NCBI GenBank assembly: GCA_016868315.1
Contig: VGHE01000001.1
Location: 248,001-312,000, forward strand
DNA: 64,000 nucleotides
Direction: 5' to 3'
From: Betaproteobacteria bacterium
GTDB lineage: Bacteria; Bdellovibrionota_B; Oligoflexia; Silvanigrellales; Silvanigrellaceae
This document shows positions 18,145-26,999 of this stretch, in pieces. The notes beneath the pieces were generated by a model, which worked only from the letters and a program-made list of their open reading frames with translations, made no database searches and had not been told where the DNA came from. A program made the position numbers and the translations under genes. Within the stretch, counting starts at the first letter, position 1; every line of letters starts with the position of its first letter.

Positions 18145-18771
18145 ATGAGTTTTCTCCAAAAAAGCAGATTTCTTGTCGATGCTCTCAATGCATTAATGAA
18201 CGACGTGCGGGAACTTCCCGAAGCCATCCGCGGAAAAGATCCCGCTGCGCGCTCAAATTTTGAGGTCCTCTGTCTCTATCCTGGCGTGAAAGCAGTGATG
18301 CTGCATCGCTGCTCACATGCGTTGTGGCAAATGGAGGCAAGATTTCCCGCTCGTTTGGTGTCCGAGATGGGGCGTTTCTTGACTGGCATTGAAATTCATC
18401 CGGGTGCTGAGCTTGGACGTCGAGTGGTCATCGATCATGGTATGGGAACCGTAATTGGCGAGACCGCCATCGTGGGCGATGATGTACTGCTTTACCAAAA
18501 TGTCACACTGGGAAGCACGCGCTCACGCCAGGGGCGTCGGCATCCTATTGTCGAACGCGGCGCAGTTATCGGTGCTGGAGCTACTGTTGTTGGTGCTGTA
18601 ACTATTGGTGAAGAAGCAAAAGTGGGCGCAGGTGCCGTAGTGGCTCGGAATGTCGATTCGAACACCGTAGTGACCGGTGTTCCCGCTCTACCGCGCAAGC
18701 CACGCGAGCCCGAGAGTCGCACAGTAAACGATGCCGTTCCGTTGCGTGGGCGCTCCCACCGCCGTCGCTAA
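18145..18771 (+). CDS. cysE: Serine O-acetyltransferase
   Basis: A 208-residue enzyme forming O-acetylserine from serine and acetyl-CoA, the first step of cysteine synthesis. An N-terminal helical segment is followed by left-handed beta-helix hexapeptides (I-E-I-H-P-G-A, V-V-I-D-H-G-M-G, V-I-G-A-G-A). The catalytic His98 is in I-D-H-G-M-G-T-V-I-G-E-T-A. The short N-terminus marks the EpsC/SrpH-type, shorter than E. coli CysE. The C-terminal tail is Arg-rich (R-G-R-S-H-R-R-R). AAGGA lies upstream of the ATG. Monocistronic. Confidence 0.94.
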   Translation: MSFLQKSRFLVDALNALMNDVRELPEAIRGKDPAARSNFEVLCLYPGVKAVMLHRCSHALWQMEARFPARLVSEMGRFLTGIEIHPGAELGRRVVIDHGMGTVIGETAIVGDDVLLYQNVTLGSTRSRQGRRHPIVERGAVIGAGATVVGAVTIGEEAKVGAGAVVARNVDSNTVVTGVPALPRKPREPESRTVNDAVPLRGRSHRRR

Positions 18772-18774
18772 AAC

Positions 18775-19659
18775 TTATTGAGCCGGTGCTTGCTCTGCGG
18801 GCTTATCGGGCGATGCGCCACCTTCTTCAGTCGGCTGCGCGGGGTCTTCGGCAACATAGTCGCTCGGCATATCGTAAAGAATCTTGATGTCCACGCGCCT
18901 GTTCATGCTCCGATCCTCTGCCGAGTTGTTGGCAGCAACCGGCTTGGTATCGGCAAATCCCGCTGCGTAGATTGTTTGGGCGTTGAATTGATGTTTGTCG
19001 ATGAAATAACGAACAACCGCGGATGCTCGCGCTGAACTGAGCTCCCAGTTCGTCATGCCATTCATATTGAAGGGCAGGTTGTCGGTGTGGCCTTCCACAC
19101 GGATTTGTCGTCCAATATTCTTAATGGAAAGAGCTACTCCATCGAGTGCATTTTTGGCTTCTGGGTTGAGTGTTGCTTGGCTTAGGTTAAAGAACTTGCG
19201 CGCAAGAAGAGTAATTCGAATACCGTCGTTGTCCCGGTTCACGAACACGACTCTGTCTTCGGGTTTTTGTTTCTGAGCTTCGGGAAAATCTTTGGAGCCA
19301 TAAAGCCGTTCGCTGAGTTCCCGTTCGAGTTTCTGACTATCGGCCGCAATGATGGCGGCCATTTCACGTCGAGTGCGGGTTGTGACCTGTTCTCGGTTTG
19401 TGTTGCCCTTGGTAAAACGGAAGATACCTTTTTTCATATCGAACCCGCGCGGCACACCTTCGGGCATAGTTTCATCGTCAAACTCATTCGCAAAGGCCTT
19501 TTGAATTGAGACCTCAACTTTCTTTGCTTTCGACTTGTCGAGGTTGGCCATCGCATAAAGCACAACGAACAAAGCGAACAGAAGTGTCATCATGTCGGCG
19601 AATGCCACAAGCCAGCGTTCGTGGTTTTCGAATTCTGGGCATTTCTGTTTCTTTGCCAT
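18775..19659 (-). CDS. motB: Flagellar motor stator protein MotB
   Basis: A 294-residue stator subunit. One transmembrane helix follows the basic N-terminus and carries Asp22 (F-A-D-M-M-T-L-L), the proton-conducting residue. The periplasmic OmpA-like domain has the peptidoglycan-binding V-E-G-H-T-D-N-L and L-S-S-A-R-A-S-A-V-V-R. The tail after residue 265 is acidic and Pro-rich. It follows motA by 69 bases in the same direction. No other flagellar gene is in the window. Confidence 0.95.
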   Translation of the reverse strand: MAKKQKCPEFENHERWLVAFADMMTLLFALFVVLYAMANLDKSKAKKVEVSIQKAFANEFDDETMPEGVPRGFDMKKGIFRFTKGNTNREQVTTRTRREMAAIIAADSQKLERELSERLYGSKDFPEAQKQKPEDRVVFVNRDNDGIRITLLARKFFNLSQATLNPEAKNALDGVALSIKNIGRQIRVEGHTDNLPFNMNGMTNWELSSARASAVVRYFIDKHQFNAQTIYAAGFADTKPVAANNSAEDRSMNRRVDIKILYDMPSDYVAEDPAQPTEEGGASPDKPAEQAPAQ

Positions 19660-19728
19660 TCAACTGCCTTTCCGCGGATTTACCGAACACACTTGCGGCG
19701 AGGTGCTAACGTATTAATCAGCTCCGTG

Positions 19729-20472
19729 TCAGTGACCGTGCATGCCGCGCAGACGCTCAGCCAAAACCTTGGGGCTATGGCTCTGTGCGATTCCAAGCAC
19801 GCCGATCATTGCCATTTCGCGCGCAATCTTCTTGTGATGGCACATGCGTTTGATTTTCTTTCCGCAGGGGAGTGCGAACAAGTTGGCGATCGCCACCCCG
19901 TAAATCGTTGCAATGAAGGCCGTCGCGATACCAGGGCCGATCGCGTCCGGGTTACTGAGGTTGGCCATCACCACCATGAGCCCCAACACGGCGCCAATGA
20001 TTCCTACCGTGGGTGAAAAGGCTCCAGCGTCTTCCCAAAACTTTGCAGCAATTTCCTCTTCTTCATAAAGCAGGGCAATTTCACCCTCGAGAACTTCTTG
20101 GATGACGTGCGGCTCAGTGTTGTCCACGAGCATCTGGATGCCCTTGGCGAGGAACGGATCGGCGAGGTTTGCAACCTCTTTTTCAAGAGCAAGAAAACCG
20201 TCTTTACGGGCAAGTTGCGCAAGGCGTTCAACGTCGGTAATGAGTTGATCGACGTTGATTTGCGGTCCCTTCAGGAACAAGCCCAGCGATTTGAAGGAAT
20301 GAATCATGTCGGCCATGGGATAGGCCACTGTCACCGCTGCAAGGGTTCCCAGTCCCACAATCATGGCCGCTGAACCACCCCACAGAGCCAAGATTGGCAA
20401 GCCCTTGAGCACAGCTGTTCCGAGAACCGCAACAATCCCAAAGACGGGTCCCAGAATACTGGTGAGCTCCAT
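19729..20472 (-). CDS. motA: Flagellar motor stator protein MotA
   Basis: A 247-residue protein with four membrane segments: two at the N-terminus and two in the second half (G-I-I-G-A-V-L-G-L-M-V-V-M and I-A-T-A-F-I-A-T-I-Y-G). The large cytoplasmic loop holds charged residues for contact with FliG. The G-A-F-S-P-T-V-G-I-I-G-A signature is typical of MotA. GGAGG precedes the ATG. With MotB it forms the ion channel that turns the flagellum. Confidence 0.95.
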   Translation of the reverse strand: MELTSILGPVFGIVAVLGTAVLKGLPILALWGGSAAMIVGLGTLAAVTVAYPMADMIHSFKSLGLFLKGPQINVDQLITDVERLAQLARKDGFLALEKEVANLADPFLAKGIQMLVDNTEPHVIQEVLEGEIALLYEEEEIAAKFWEDAGAFSPTVGIIGAVLGLMVVMANLSNPDAIGPGIATAFIATIYGVAIANLFALPCGKKIKRMCHHKKIAREMAMIGVLGIAQSHSPKVLAERLRGMHGH

Positions 20473-20560
20473 GTTTTTATCCTCCGGTCAAACCAAAGGA
20501 ATCTTATCAGATTCCAGGTTCACTGGGGGTAGCGGTTTTGACACGCATGGGTGTTGTAAT

Positions 20561-21409
20561 TCAGTCGCGGAAAAGGTTTCTCAGCACGAAGAAAATGTTC
20601 TCTTTGCGCTCGGCAAGGCGGCGGGAATAGTAGGCCTGCCAGTGTTCGCCATAGGGCAAATAGACGGTCATGTTGTGACCTTCGTTGGCGATTGTTTCCC
20701 AGGTTTTGGCGCGCATTCCATAGAGCATCTGGAATTCGTATCGCTCTTTTGGAACTGCCGCTGATTTGATTTCGTTTTTGCAGAATTCGATAATCCCATC
20801 GTCATGGCTGGCAATACAAACCCGGTTGGCCTCGCGCAGCAGTTTGGCCACGAGCTTTTTGTAATTCGACACGATCTCCGGCATTTTTTGCAGTGCGTGC
20901 TCAGGCGACTCTTTGTACGCACCCTTGCACAGGCGGAGGCGGCCATTGGCCCTGAGAACACGCTCGATGTCTTTTTCTGTGCGATGCAGGTAGGCCTGCA
21001 GCACAATTTCTGGCGACTTAAATTGTTGCGCAGCGGCCTCGTAAATGCGCAAGGTGCGTTCCGTGTAAGGAGTTCCTTCCATGTCGAGTGCAACGCGGTT
21101 CCCATGTGCATCGGCTTGGGCAAGGATGAGTTTCAGGTTGTCGACACAAACATCTTCGTTGATGTCGAGCCCGAGCATGGTGAGTTTCACAGAGACGTGT
21201 GAGTCAATACGACGCGCAGCAATCTCGTTGAGCATCTGAACGTATTCTTCTGTGCAGGTGCGAGCTTGTTCAAGACTGGTGATGTTTTCACCCAGCAGGT
21301 CGAGCGTGACCGAGATTTTTTTAGAGTTGAGCTGTGTCGTTTGTTCGAGTGCCTCAGCCATGGTCGTGCCCGAGACCCAGCGTTTGGCGTAAAAGGGTAT
21401 TCCTGACAT
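20561..21409 (-). CDS. Monofunctional proline dehydrogenase
   Basis: A 282-residue FAD enzyme oxidising proline to pyrroline-5-carboxylate. The TIM-barrel signatures are present: L-D-L-L-G-E, V-S-V-K-L-T-M-L-G, V-A-L-D-M-E-G, R-L-C-K-G-A-Y-K-E and Y-L-P-Y-G-E-H-W-Q-A-Y. R-R-L-A-E-R-K-E-N carries the substrate-carboxylate-binding Arg pair. No P5C dehydrogenase gene lies next to it. GAGG is 5 bases before the ATG at 21409; the frame extends to 21469 through a terminator-like hairpin and is unlikely to be translated there. Confidence 0.93.
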   Translation of the reverse strand: MSGIPFYAKRWVSGTTMAEALEQTTQLNSKKISVTLDLLGENITSLEQARTCTEEYVQMLNEIAARRIDSHVSVKLTMLGLDINEDVCVDNLKLILAQADAHGNRVALDMEGTPYTERTLRIYEAAAQQFKSPEIVLQAYLHRTEKDIERVLRANGRLRLCKGAYKESPEHALQKMPEIVSNYKKLVAKLLREANRVCIASHDDGIIEFCKNEIKSAAVPKERYEFQMLYGMRAKTWETIANEGHNMTVYLPYGEHWQAYYSRRLAERKENIFFVLRNLFRD

Positions 21410-21425
21410 GGTGTCCTCAAAAGAG

Positions 21426-21453
21426 AAAAGACGCAGCCCAAAGAGACTGCGTC
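21426..21453 (-). terminator. Terminator-like hairpin just upstream of proline dehydrogenase
   Basis: On the minus strand GACGCAG (21453-21447) pairs with CTGCGTC (21436-21430) over a 10-base loop, followed by TTTTCTCTTTT. It sits 20 bases before the proline dehydrogenase ATG. It may end the upstream small-gene transcript or act as an attenuator of this gene. Confidence 0.6.
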
Positions 21454-21521
21454 CTGTCATCTTCACCAAATGAGCAATCAGGTCAAGCCACTAAATTCGA
21501 CCCTGCATGCCCAACATGAAT

Positions 21522-21821
21522 TCAACGAGGCTGTTGCGGCTGGTTCGCATCTTTCAGGTCAGCCATGAGTTGGTTGATCCGTTGGATGCTCGACTTGATT
21601 CGCTCGAGTCTGGAGGCCAGCTCTTCGTCGCGGCGGCCGGTGAGCGATGCAGAGGATTGAGAGTCCTGGGACAGGTTGAATGTATCCTGAACTCCGCGCC
21701 GTTTGTCACCAATCATCGCCTTCTTCATGCGGAAGGCCTGGAGGTCAACGACCACAGCACCTTCTTCCTCATGCTGCGATGGCTGGTTGATATCGAAGCG
21801 TTCGAAAGTGTTGTTCTGCAT
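21522..21821 (-). CDS. Small hypothetical protein, 99 residues
   Basis: No family recognised. It is soluble and polar, with an acidic N-terminal part (H-E-E-E-G-A-V-V-V-D-L) and a helical C-terminal half (R-R-D-E-E-L-A-S-R-L-E-R-I-K-S-S-I) that could form a coiled coil. It has no signal peptide. It lies between another small gene and proline dehydrogenase on the same strand. Codon use is ordinary, and the ATG has a GGGGTGAG tract upstream. Confidence 0.65.
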   Translation of the reverse strand: MQNNTFERFDINQPSQHEEEGAVVVDLQAFRMKKAMIGDKRRGVQDTFNLSQDSQSSASLTGRRDEELASRLERIKSSIQRINQLMADLKDANQPQQPR

Positions 21822-21894
21822 GGCTCACCCCACCAATCCAGAGAGCAAATCTGAGTCGCGCTTGTTCCGGAGCCGGATCTCCGGGCGTGACTCG

Positions 21895-22125
21895 TTACTT
21901 GATCCGGTAACTCTTCAAGACGTTTTTGTTGGCCGACTCGCGTTCCTTACGGAGGCGCATTTGATTCGCCCGATTGCGTTCTGCGGCCTCTGAGAAGCTG
22001 CTTGTCGACGGTGTACCCGAAGATCCCACAGCCGACTTGTTCGTCTGGGTTGCCTCACTTGCCCGCGTCTGTGCCGCTGCTTTCGGAGCAGTACGACGTG
22101 AGAAGAGGTTGATGACGTTATCCAT
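21895..22125 (-). CDS. Small hypothetical protein, 76 residues
   Basis: No family recognised. The protein begins M-D-N-V-I-N-L-F-S-R-R, an amphipathic N-terminus, followed by a Thr/Ser/Ala-rich linker and a basic C-terminal helix (N-Q-M-R-L-R-K-E-R-E-S-A-N-K). The start at 22125 has AAGGAG 8 bases upstream, which is better than the in-frame start 21 bases further out. Likely cotranscribed with the 99-residue gene downstream. Confidence 0.6.
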   Translation of the reverse strand: MDNVINLFSRRTAPKAAAQTRASEATQTNKSAVGSSGTPSTSSFSEAAERNRANQMRLRKERESANKNVLKSYRIK

Positions 22126-22441
22126 GTGAATGACTCCTTCAACCAAAGTGCTTTCGGATGCGCCCGGAGGCTACTGGCTCTCCCTTGCGGGAATGCCCTG
22201 TTGTGGGGTGAAGCAGGGTTCGTGCCAACTTCTCCGTGTCACAACCGGAAGCAGTAAAAACGGATGTTTATACCAACAAAACCACTGGGAGACTTGCAAA
22301 AGCCTCTGTAAAAAGAGTTTTCAGTGCTCACCAACGTTGGGGGTACGTAGCGAAAAATATCGACCCCTACAAGCAGTCAAGTTGAGTTTTTTTTTGTTCA
22401 GCAAGAGTGCATAAAATTTGGGGATTTTGTGGGAATTACAA
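22126..22441. other. 316-base intergenic region
   Basis: It lies between a small minus-strand gene and the minus-strand membrane-protein gene. It is AT-rich on the side near 22380-22440, with a nine-T run. I see no tRNA, no convincing terminator and no riboswitch class that I can name. It may hold the promoter of the small gene pair. Confidence 0.5.
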
Positions 22442-23446
22442 TCAACTGAGTGAAATTCTGAGGGTTGCTGCAACCACATCCAATTGCACAAAAAGAGTGA
22501 CGAGATTTCCAGGATTTGCAAGCCAGCGGCTAAAATTGGCCACCTTCCGGAGAAAAGAATAGCGGCGTTCGAGCGGCAAAGATGTGAGAGATGTGCCGGT
22601 TGAGCCTAGTTTCCTGAAATTCCGGTCAAAAAATCCGGCGAACAGAACAAGGATTGAACTGCTCACGAGTAATTTTTCTGTAAATACAGACACATCTAAT
22701 CTAACCAGTGAGTCCAGCCCACTGTTGGGGAGGATAAAGTGTGCAAGAATAAGTATGCAGAGCGTTGCTCCTGTATAGAAAGCTTCATTTCTACTCAGAG
22801 CGGGGCTCTCGGGGCGCTGAAACGCTCGAAAAGTGGTGAAACAAGATAAAAATACAAGCCAAATGCTCAACTCAGGCCTGAGGCGCCACAGCGTAGGTGG
22901 GATGCTCGTCGTCGCCACATACAAACACAAAACTCCCATCGCGCGCAGCGGCAGGTTGTTCAAAAATTGTATTTGCGAGAGCTCAGAGCGAGCTAATTTC
23001 CTGCTGAGAGCCCACAACCGCACGCGGCTGCTGTGTTTCTGGGTGTCTTGCAGCCGATTCAAAGGAAAGATTAAGGTCTGGCTGCCCGTGCGACGCACAA
23101 CTTCCTGTTCCCAAGCCTGCATGCGTGACCAATCCATGGCCAATCCCGGCAAAATGGCAGCCCGCAAAAAAACAATGAGTGCCGTTGTTAAAGGCAGAAA
23201 CAGCATTTCTTGACGAAACGTGTTGGGAAGTGAATCTGCAACAAGAGTCGAGAAAAGAGGCAGAGCCGCAGCTACGCCCACAGCTGCCGCAACAAGTCGC
23301 ACCGGCGGGAGAACAGGCGAGCCAAAGGATAAAAACAGCATCCAGAAGAGGGTGCGTAGCTGGCGTGCAATGGAGACAATCCATTCAAGTGGGGCACACG
23401 TCAGGACAAGCCCCAAGAGGATGGTGGCCAGCCACGGCAAATTCAT
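22442..23446 (-). CDS. Polytopic membrane protein of unknown function
   Basis: A 334-residue protein with about seven hydrophobic segments: one at the N-terminus (L-P-W-L-A-T-I-L-L-G-L-V-L-T), a pair around 50-100, then several between 175 and 270. Between them lies an R/K/Q-rich cytoplasmic-type loop. No motif recognised. The ATG overlaps the stop of the preceding zinc-ribbon gene as ATGA (23443-23446), so the two are coupled and the longer start at 23461 is not needed. The pair forms a two-gene unit divergent from fabI. Confidence 0.75.
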   Translation of the reverse strand: MNLPWLATILLGLVLTCAPLEWIVSIARQLRTLFWMLFLSFGSPVLPPVRLVAAAVGVAAALPLFSTLVADSLPNTFRQEMLFLPLTTALIVFLRAAILPGLAMDWSRMQAWEQEVVRRTGSQTLIFPLNRLQDTQKHSSRVRLWALSRKLARSELSQIQFLNNLPLRAMGVLCLYVATTSIPPTLWRLRPELSIWLVFLSCFTTFRAFQRPESPALSRNEAFYTGATLCILILAHFILPNSGLDSLVRLDVSVFTEKLLVSSSILVLFAGFFDRNFRKLGSTGTSLTSLPLERRYSFLRKVANFSRWLANPGNLVTLFVQLDVVAATLRISLS

Positions 23447-23700
23447 TTCAAGAACTGGCATTCATTCAATGTTTTTCTTGAACCATCTGGGCTTTTAACG
23501 AGATTTTCGTCGCGTGAGAGGATTGCGGGAGGGTGGTTTTTGGCTTCAAAAAGCGTCACTCCGCAGTGTGGACAGGAGACCTTTGTTTCAGCGACGGGAG
23601 CCTGCCCTTCCTCAAAAGCGATGTGAAAACGGCGGCGGCAGATGGAATTGTCGATTTCCACCTTTTTATAGGTTGGCCCGGTGTGCGTTGCAGAGTTCAT
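23443..23700 (-). CDS. Small zinc-ribbon-like protein
   Basis: An 85-residue protein with C-P-H-C and an upstream C-R-R-R-F-H, which together could bind one zinc. The rest is polar. The start at 23700 is supported by AAGGAG 5 bases upstream; starts further out lack one. It overlaps the membrane-protein gene by four bases (ATGA). Function unknown; it may act with that membrane protein. Confidence 0.7.
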   Translation of the reverse strand: MNSATHTGPTYKKVEIDNSICRRRFHIAFEEGQAPVAETKVSCPHCGVTLFEAKNHPPAILSRDENLVKSPDGSRKTLNECQFLK

Positions 23701-23837
23701 CCTGACTCCTTCACTCATGGTGTTTGAAGATTGGTAACTCACTTCGGGAGCCCTTTCAATCCGGCTTGGTTGTCGGAACCGATTTGAACGGGTTATATGG
23801 TTGCCACTGGTTTTAACTGTCCGAAGGAGGATGAGCT

Positions 23838-24647
23838 ATGACGAAGGGGTTGCTGAGCGGAAAGCGCGGCATTGTTTTTGGAGTTGCGAACAACAAGTCG
23901 TTGGCATGGGCTTGCGCACAGGCATGCGCGGCCGAAGGAGCCTCTCTTGTTTTCAACTATCTTGGCGCGGCTCAGGAAAAACGCCTCAACGAGCTCATGA
24001 GTGAAATCCCAGGAGCCAAGGCCAAGAACTGTGACTTGGGCAAAGACGAAGAACTCGAAGAATTCTTCCAATGGGTGCGCACGCAGTGGGATACCATCGA
24101 TTTTGTGATCCACTCGGTCGCATACACTGATAAAGAATGTTTGAAAGAACCATTCATCAATACCTCGCGGCAGCAGTTCACATCAACAATGGATATTTCT
24201 GCGTTCACACTGGTGGCTGCAGCGAAGCACGCTGCTCCTCTGATGCGCAATGGCGGCAGCATTATATCCATGTCATACTACGGTGCCGAAAAGGTTGTAC
24301 CTAACTACAACGTGATGGGGGTGGCCAAGGCTGCTCTAGAGGCATGCAACCGTTACCTTGCTGAGGATCTGGGTCCTCAAGGAATCCGGGTGAACTCCAT
24401 CAGTGCAGGTCCGATTCGTACACTTTCTTCGAGTGCGATCCCGGGAATGAGAAATATGCTGGACTACAGCCAGAAGTTTTCTCCCCTGCGCAGAAACATC
24501 ACGGGTGAAGACGTTGCTCGCTCCGCGCTCTTTCTTCTCTCAGACTTGGGTTCGGGTGTAACCGGCGAGACTTTGCACGTCGATTGTGGCTATCATGTCA
24601 TGGGAATGTTCAGGGAAGAAGCACAGACTGCCGGAGAGTCACGCTGA
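23838..24647 (+). CDS. fabI: Enoyl-[acyl-carrier-protein] reductase (NADH)
   Basis: A 269-residue short-chain dehydrogenase-fold enzyme performing the last reduction of fatty-acid elongation. FabI-type features are G-V-A-N-N-K-S-L-A-W-A near the N-terminus, I-H-S-V-A-Y, and the catalytic Tyr157-x6-Lys164 (Y-N-V-M-G-V-A-K), matching E. coli Tyr156/Lys163. GGAGG precedes the ATG. It heads a plus-strand series with lptF, lptG and a beta-helix protein; the 25-base gap to lptF suggests one operon. It would be the triclosan-sensitive type of reductase. Confidence 0.95.
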   Translation: MTKGLLSGKRGIVFGVANNKSLAWACAQACAAEGASLVFNYLGAAQEKRLNELMSEIPGAKAKNCDLGKDEELEEFFQWVRTQWDTIDFVIHSVAYTDKECLKEPFINTSRQQFTSTMDISAFTLVAAAKHAAPLMRNGGSIISMSYYGAEKVVPNYNVMGVAKAALEACNRYLAEDLGPQGIRVNSISAGPIRTLSSSAIPGMRNMLDYSQKFSPLRRNITGEDVARSALFLLSDLGSGVTGETLHVDCGYHVMGMFREEAQTAGESR

Positions 24648-24672
24648 CTCCCTGCGCTGAGAGGACAATGGA

Positions 24673-25911
24673 TTGTTGACTCGCTTTGATCGTTTGATTT
24701 TCTCGGAAATCTTGTCGCTCACTATGGTCATTCTGGCCATACTGAGCACGGTGATGTTCCTTTTTAGGCTCCTCTCATTGACCGACTACCTGGTGCTCAC
24801 CCAGGACGGTATCTTCTCGCTCCTGATGTTCGTTATTTTTGTGATCCCCAATATTTTCAAGCTCACTCTGCCGTTGTCGTTACTTTTTGCTTCGGCCATC
24901 GTAGTTGTGCGTATGTCGGGCGATCGGGAATCAGAGGCCTGGATGGCCTCTGGTGTAAGCATCTACCGGTTTTGTCGAGCCCCTTTTGCTTTGGGAGTCG
25001 TCTTTGCCATTATTGCTGCCGCCAGCGCTCTCATTATGGAGCCCTATGCTCGGCAGCAGTGGCGTAAGTTTAAATGGATGCACGCCAGAAAAGGTGTTGA
25101 GGCGCTCCTTGAAAACCGACTTCGCGAAAAGACCTTCGTTTCAGATCTTTTTCAGGGCGGCAGTAACAAAATCGCACTTTACGTCGATCGTATTGAGCGT
25201 AACCGAAGTTCCTTCAAAGGAGTGTTCCTGGGTATCAACGGAGATAAGGGCGAGGGCGATTCCCAAATTCTCACCGCAGAGTCAGGGCAGCTCATCAAAG
25301 ACACCACAACGGGGAGTTACGATTATGTCTTCGAACTCCGCAATGGCCGACTCCATCAGCCTTTGGGAAGTGGTTCTTGGAATGTTATTTCCTTCGATAA
25401 TTTCAAAATCTCGCTCGTGAATATGTTCCAAAAGCAGTTCGAAATTGGTCAATTCGATGCCAACGACATGCGTTCCTACTATCCGGAGATGTACGTCGAC
25501 GAATTACGCAAGTTGCGTGAACGCTCGGATTGGGGAGCAAACCAACGCTCGGTTCGCGATCACACATTCTTCTATGAGCAAATTGTTGTCCCGCTCTCTT
25601 GTCTCTTTTTTCCGGTCATTGGAGTTTGTTTGGGGCTTCAAGATCCGCGCAGGAAGGCGAGTTTTGCTTACCTTGGTCTTTTGGTCATTGTTTTTCTTTT
25701 TTACGCACTGATTATGCTCGGGCAGCAATTGGCGGTTAAATTTGTGCTCGAGCCCGAGGTTTCACTCTATCTACCGTTGTTGTCTATTTTCGCGCTTATG
25801 ATTGGAGTTTTAACCTGGAGGCTGCGGCATCCGCCATCAACGCCATTTCTTGAGTTTGTCGCTCAGGAATACAGAACCCTTTCCTCCGCTCTCAGGAGGA
25901 GGAATGTATGA
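24673..25911 (+). CDS. lptF: LPS export ABC transporter permease LptF
   Basis: A 412-residue YjgP/YjgQ-family permease: two or three membrane helices at the N-terminus, a periplasmic beta-jellyroll domain in the middle (about 130-270), then three helices near the C-terminus. With LptG and LptB it extracts LPS from the inner membrane. The start appears to be TTG at 24673, after GAGG about 9 bases upstream; an ATG five bases earlier is out of frame and stops at once. It overlaps lptG as ATGA. Confidence 0.93.
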   Translation: MLTRFDRLIFSEILSLTMVILAILSTVMFLFRLLSLTDYLVLTQDGIFSLLMFVIFVIPNIFKLTLPLSLLFASAIVVVRMSGDRESEAWMASGVSIYRFCRAPFALGVVFAIIAAASALIMEPYARQQWRKFKWMHARKGVEALLENRLREKTFVSDLFQGGSNKIALYVDRIERNRSSFKGVFLGINGDKGEGDSQILTAESGQLIKDTTTGSYDYVFELRNGRLHQPLGSGSWNVISFDNFKISLVNMFQKQFEIGQFDANDMRSYYPEMYVDELRKLRERSDWGANQRSVRDHTFFYEQIVVPLSCLFFPVIGVCLGLQDPRRKASFAYLGLLVIVFLFYALIMLGQQLAVKFVLEPEVSLYLPLLSIFALMIGVLTWRLRHPPSTPFLEFVAQEYRTLSSALRRRNV

Positions 25912-26999
25912 TTTTCGCAAGATATCTCCTCAAAGAGTTCCTCAGACTTTATCTTGGCATATGTTCGACCTTTCTATTTGTGTATTGTATGATTGATTTT
26001 CTCGAGAAAAACACCCGCTACTTTCCTAAGTACGGAGCCACCTGGCTGGTTATTTTTGAGTATTATCTGGTTCAGACTCCGAAGATGTTTGTCGACATTA
26101 GCCCGTTCTCGGTCATGTTTAGCGCAATTATTACCACCTGGATCTTTGCCCGCAGTGGTGAAATCTCTGCTCTTCGGGCTGCGGGTCAATCCATTCGGAA
26201 AATTTGTTCGCCGATTCTGATTTTCAGTTTTGCGATTGGCATGACGTGTTTTCTGATCTCAGAGTTCATCGTTCCGGAGGCCATGCTCCGTTTGCAGAAG
26301 GTGGAAACGGTAAAGATCGAGAAATCAGAGCTTTCGCAAATGTTTCTTGAGAGCCAGTGGGTGCGGGGTGAGGGCAGCATTCTTCACTTCAAGAAACTGA
26401 ACCAGCTCGAACGTACACTTATCGATCCCGAATATATCGTGCTCCACAATCGCAACGAAGTAGAACAGATCGTTTTTGCGCGTAAGGCTGTTTTCGACCA
26501 GAAGCGGGATGTATGGAGTCTCGTTGATGCGAGGGTCAGCACATTCAGTGAGGCGGGTGAGTTGCTTTCGACGGAAAAAGTCAGCGCCTTCCCAACAAAC
26601 GTCGCCTCACAGCCGCCGAAACTTCTGCGTGAGGGAGTCTCCTCCGATCTTGTGAGCTATCGCGAGCTGCGTCGGGTTTTGTCGGAGAGTCGATCGTCTG
26701 GTGGTGCAATGGCCAGCAGAGAGGCCGACCTCTATCAAAAGCTGAGCTCACCGTTTGCCAATCTTTTATTTGCGTTCTTCGCACTGCCGTTCGCCTTGCG
26801 CCGTGAGCGGCAGGCAGATACATATATCGGAATTGTTGTGTGTCTTCTGACGGCGGCAATGTATTCGGGTGGGTCTGCCTCACTTCGCACCATGGCGGTG
26901 TCTGGCAGTGTATCCCCTTATTTGGCGGCTTGGTGCCCACCTTTATTGTTCCTGTGTTTCGGAGTCATTCTTATGCTCCGTGTTGATCGGAGAAGTTGA
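25908..26999 (+). CDS. lptG: LPS export ABC transporter permease LptG
   Basis: A 363-residue homologue of LptF with the same layout: N-terminal helices (Y-L-G-I-C-S-T-F-L-F-V-Y-C-M-I), a jellyroll domain and C-terminal helices. The start overlaps the lptF stop by four bases. LptF and LptG form the heterodimer of the Lpt machine; lptB, lptC and lptA are not in the window. Its stop overlaps the next gene's start as TGATG. Confidence 0.92.
   Translation: MIFARYLLKEFLRLYLGICSTFLFVYCMIDFLEKNTRYFPKYGATWLVIFEYYLVQTPKMFVDISPFSVMFSAIITTWIFARSGEISALRAAGQSIRKICSPILIFSFAIGMTCFLISEFIVPEAMLRLQKVETVKIEKSELSQMFLESQWVRGEGSILHFKKLNQLERTLIDPEYIVLHNRNEVEQIVFARKAVFDQKRDVWSLVDARVSTFSEAGELLSTEKVSAFPTNVASQPPKLLREGVSSDLVSYRELRRVLSESRSSGGAMASREADLYQKLSSPFANLLFAFFALPFALRRERQADTYIGIVVCLLTAAMYSGGSASLRTMAVSGSVSPYLAAWCPPLLFLCFGVILMLRVDRRS

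Noticed and set aside
22126-22441. Possible riboswitch
   Set aside because: No class-specific core that I can identify, and no fitting downstream gene; left as plain intergenic DNA.
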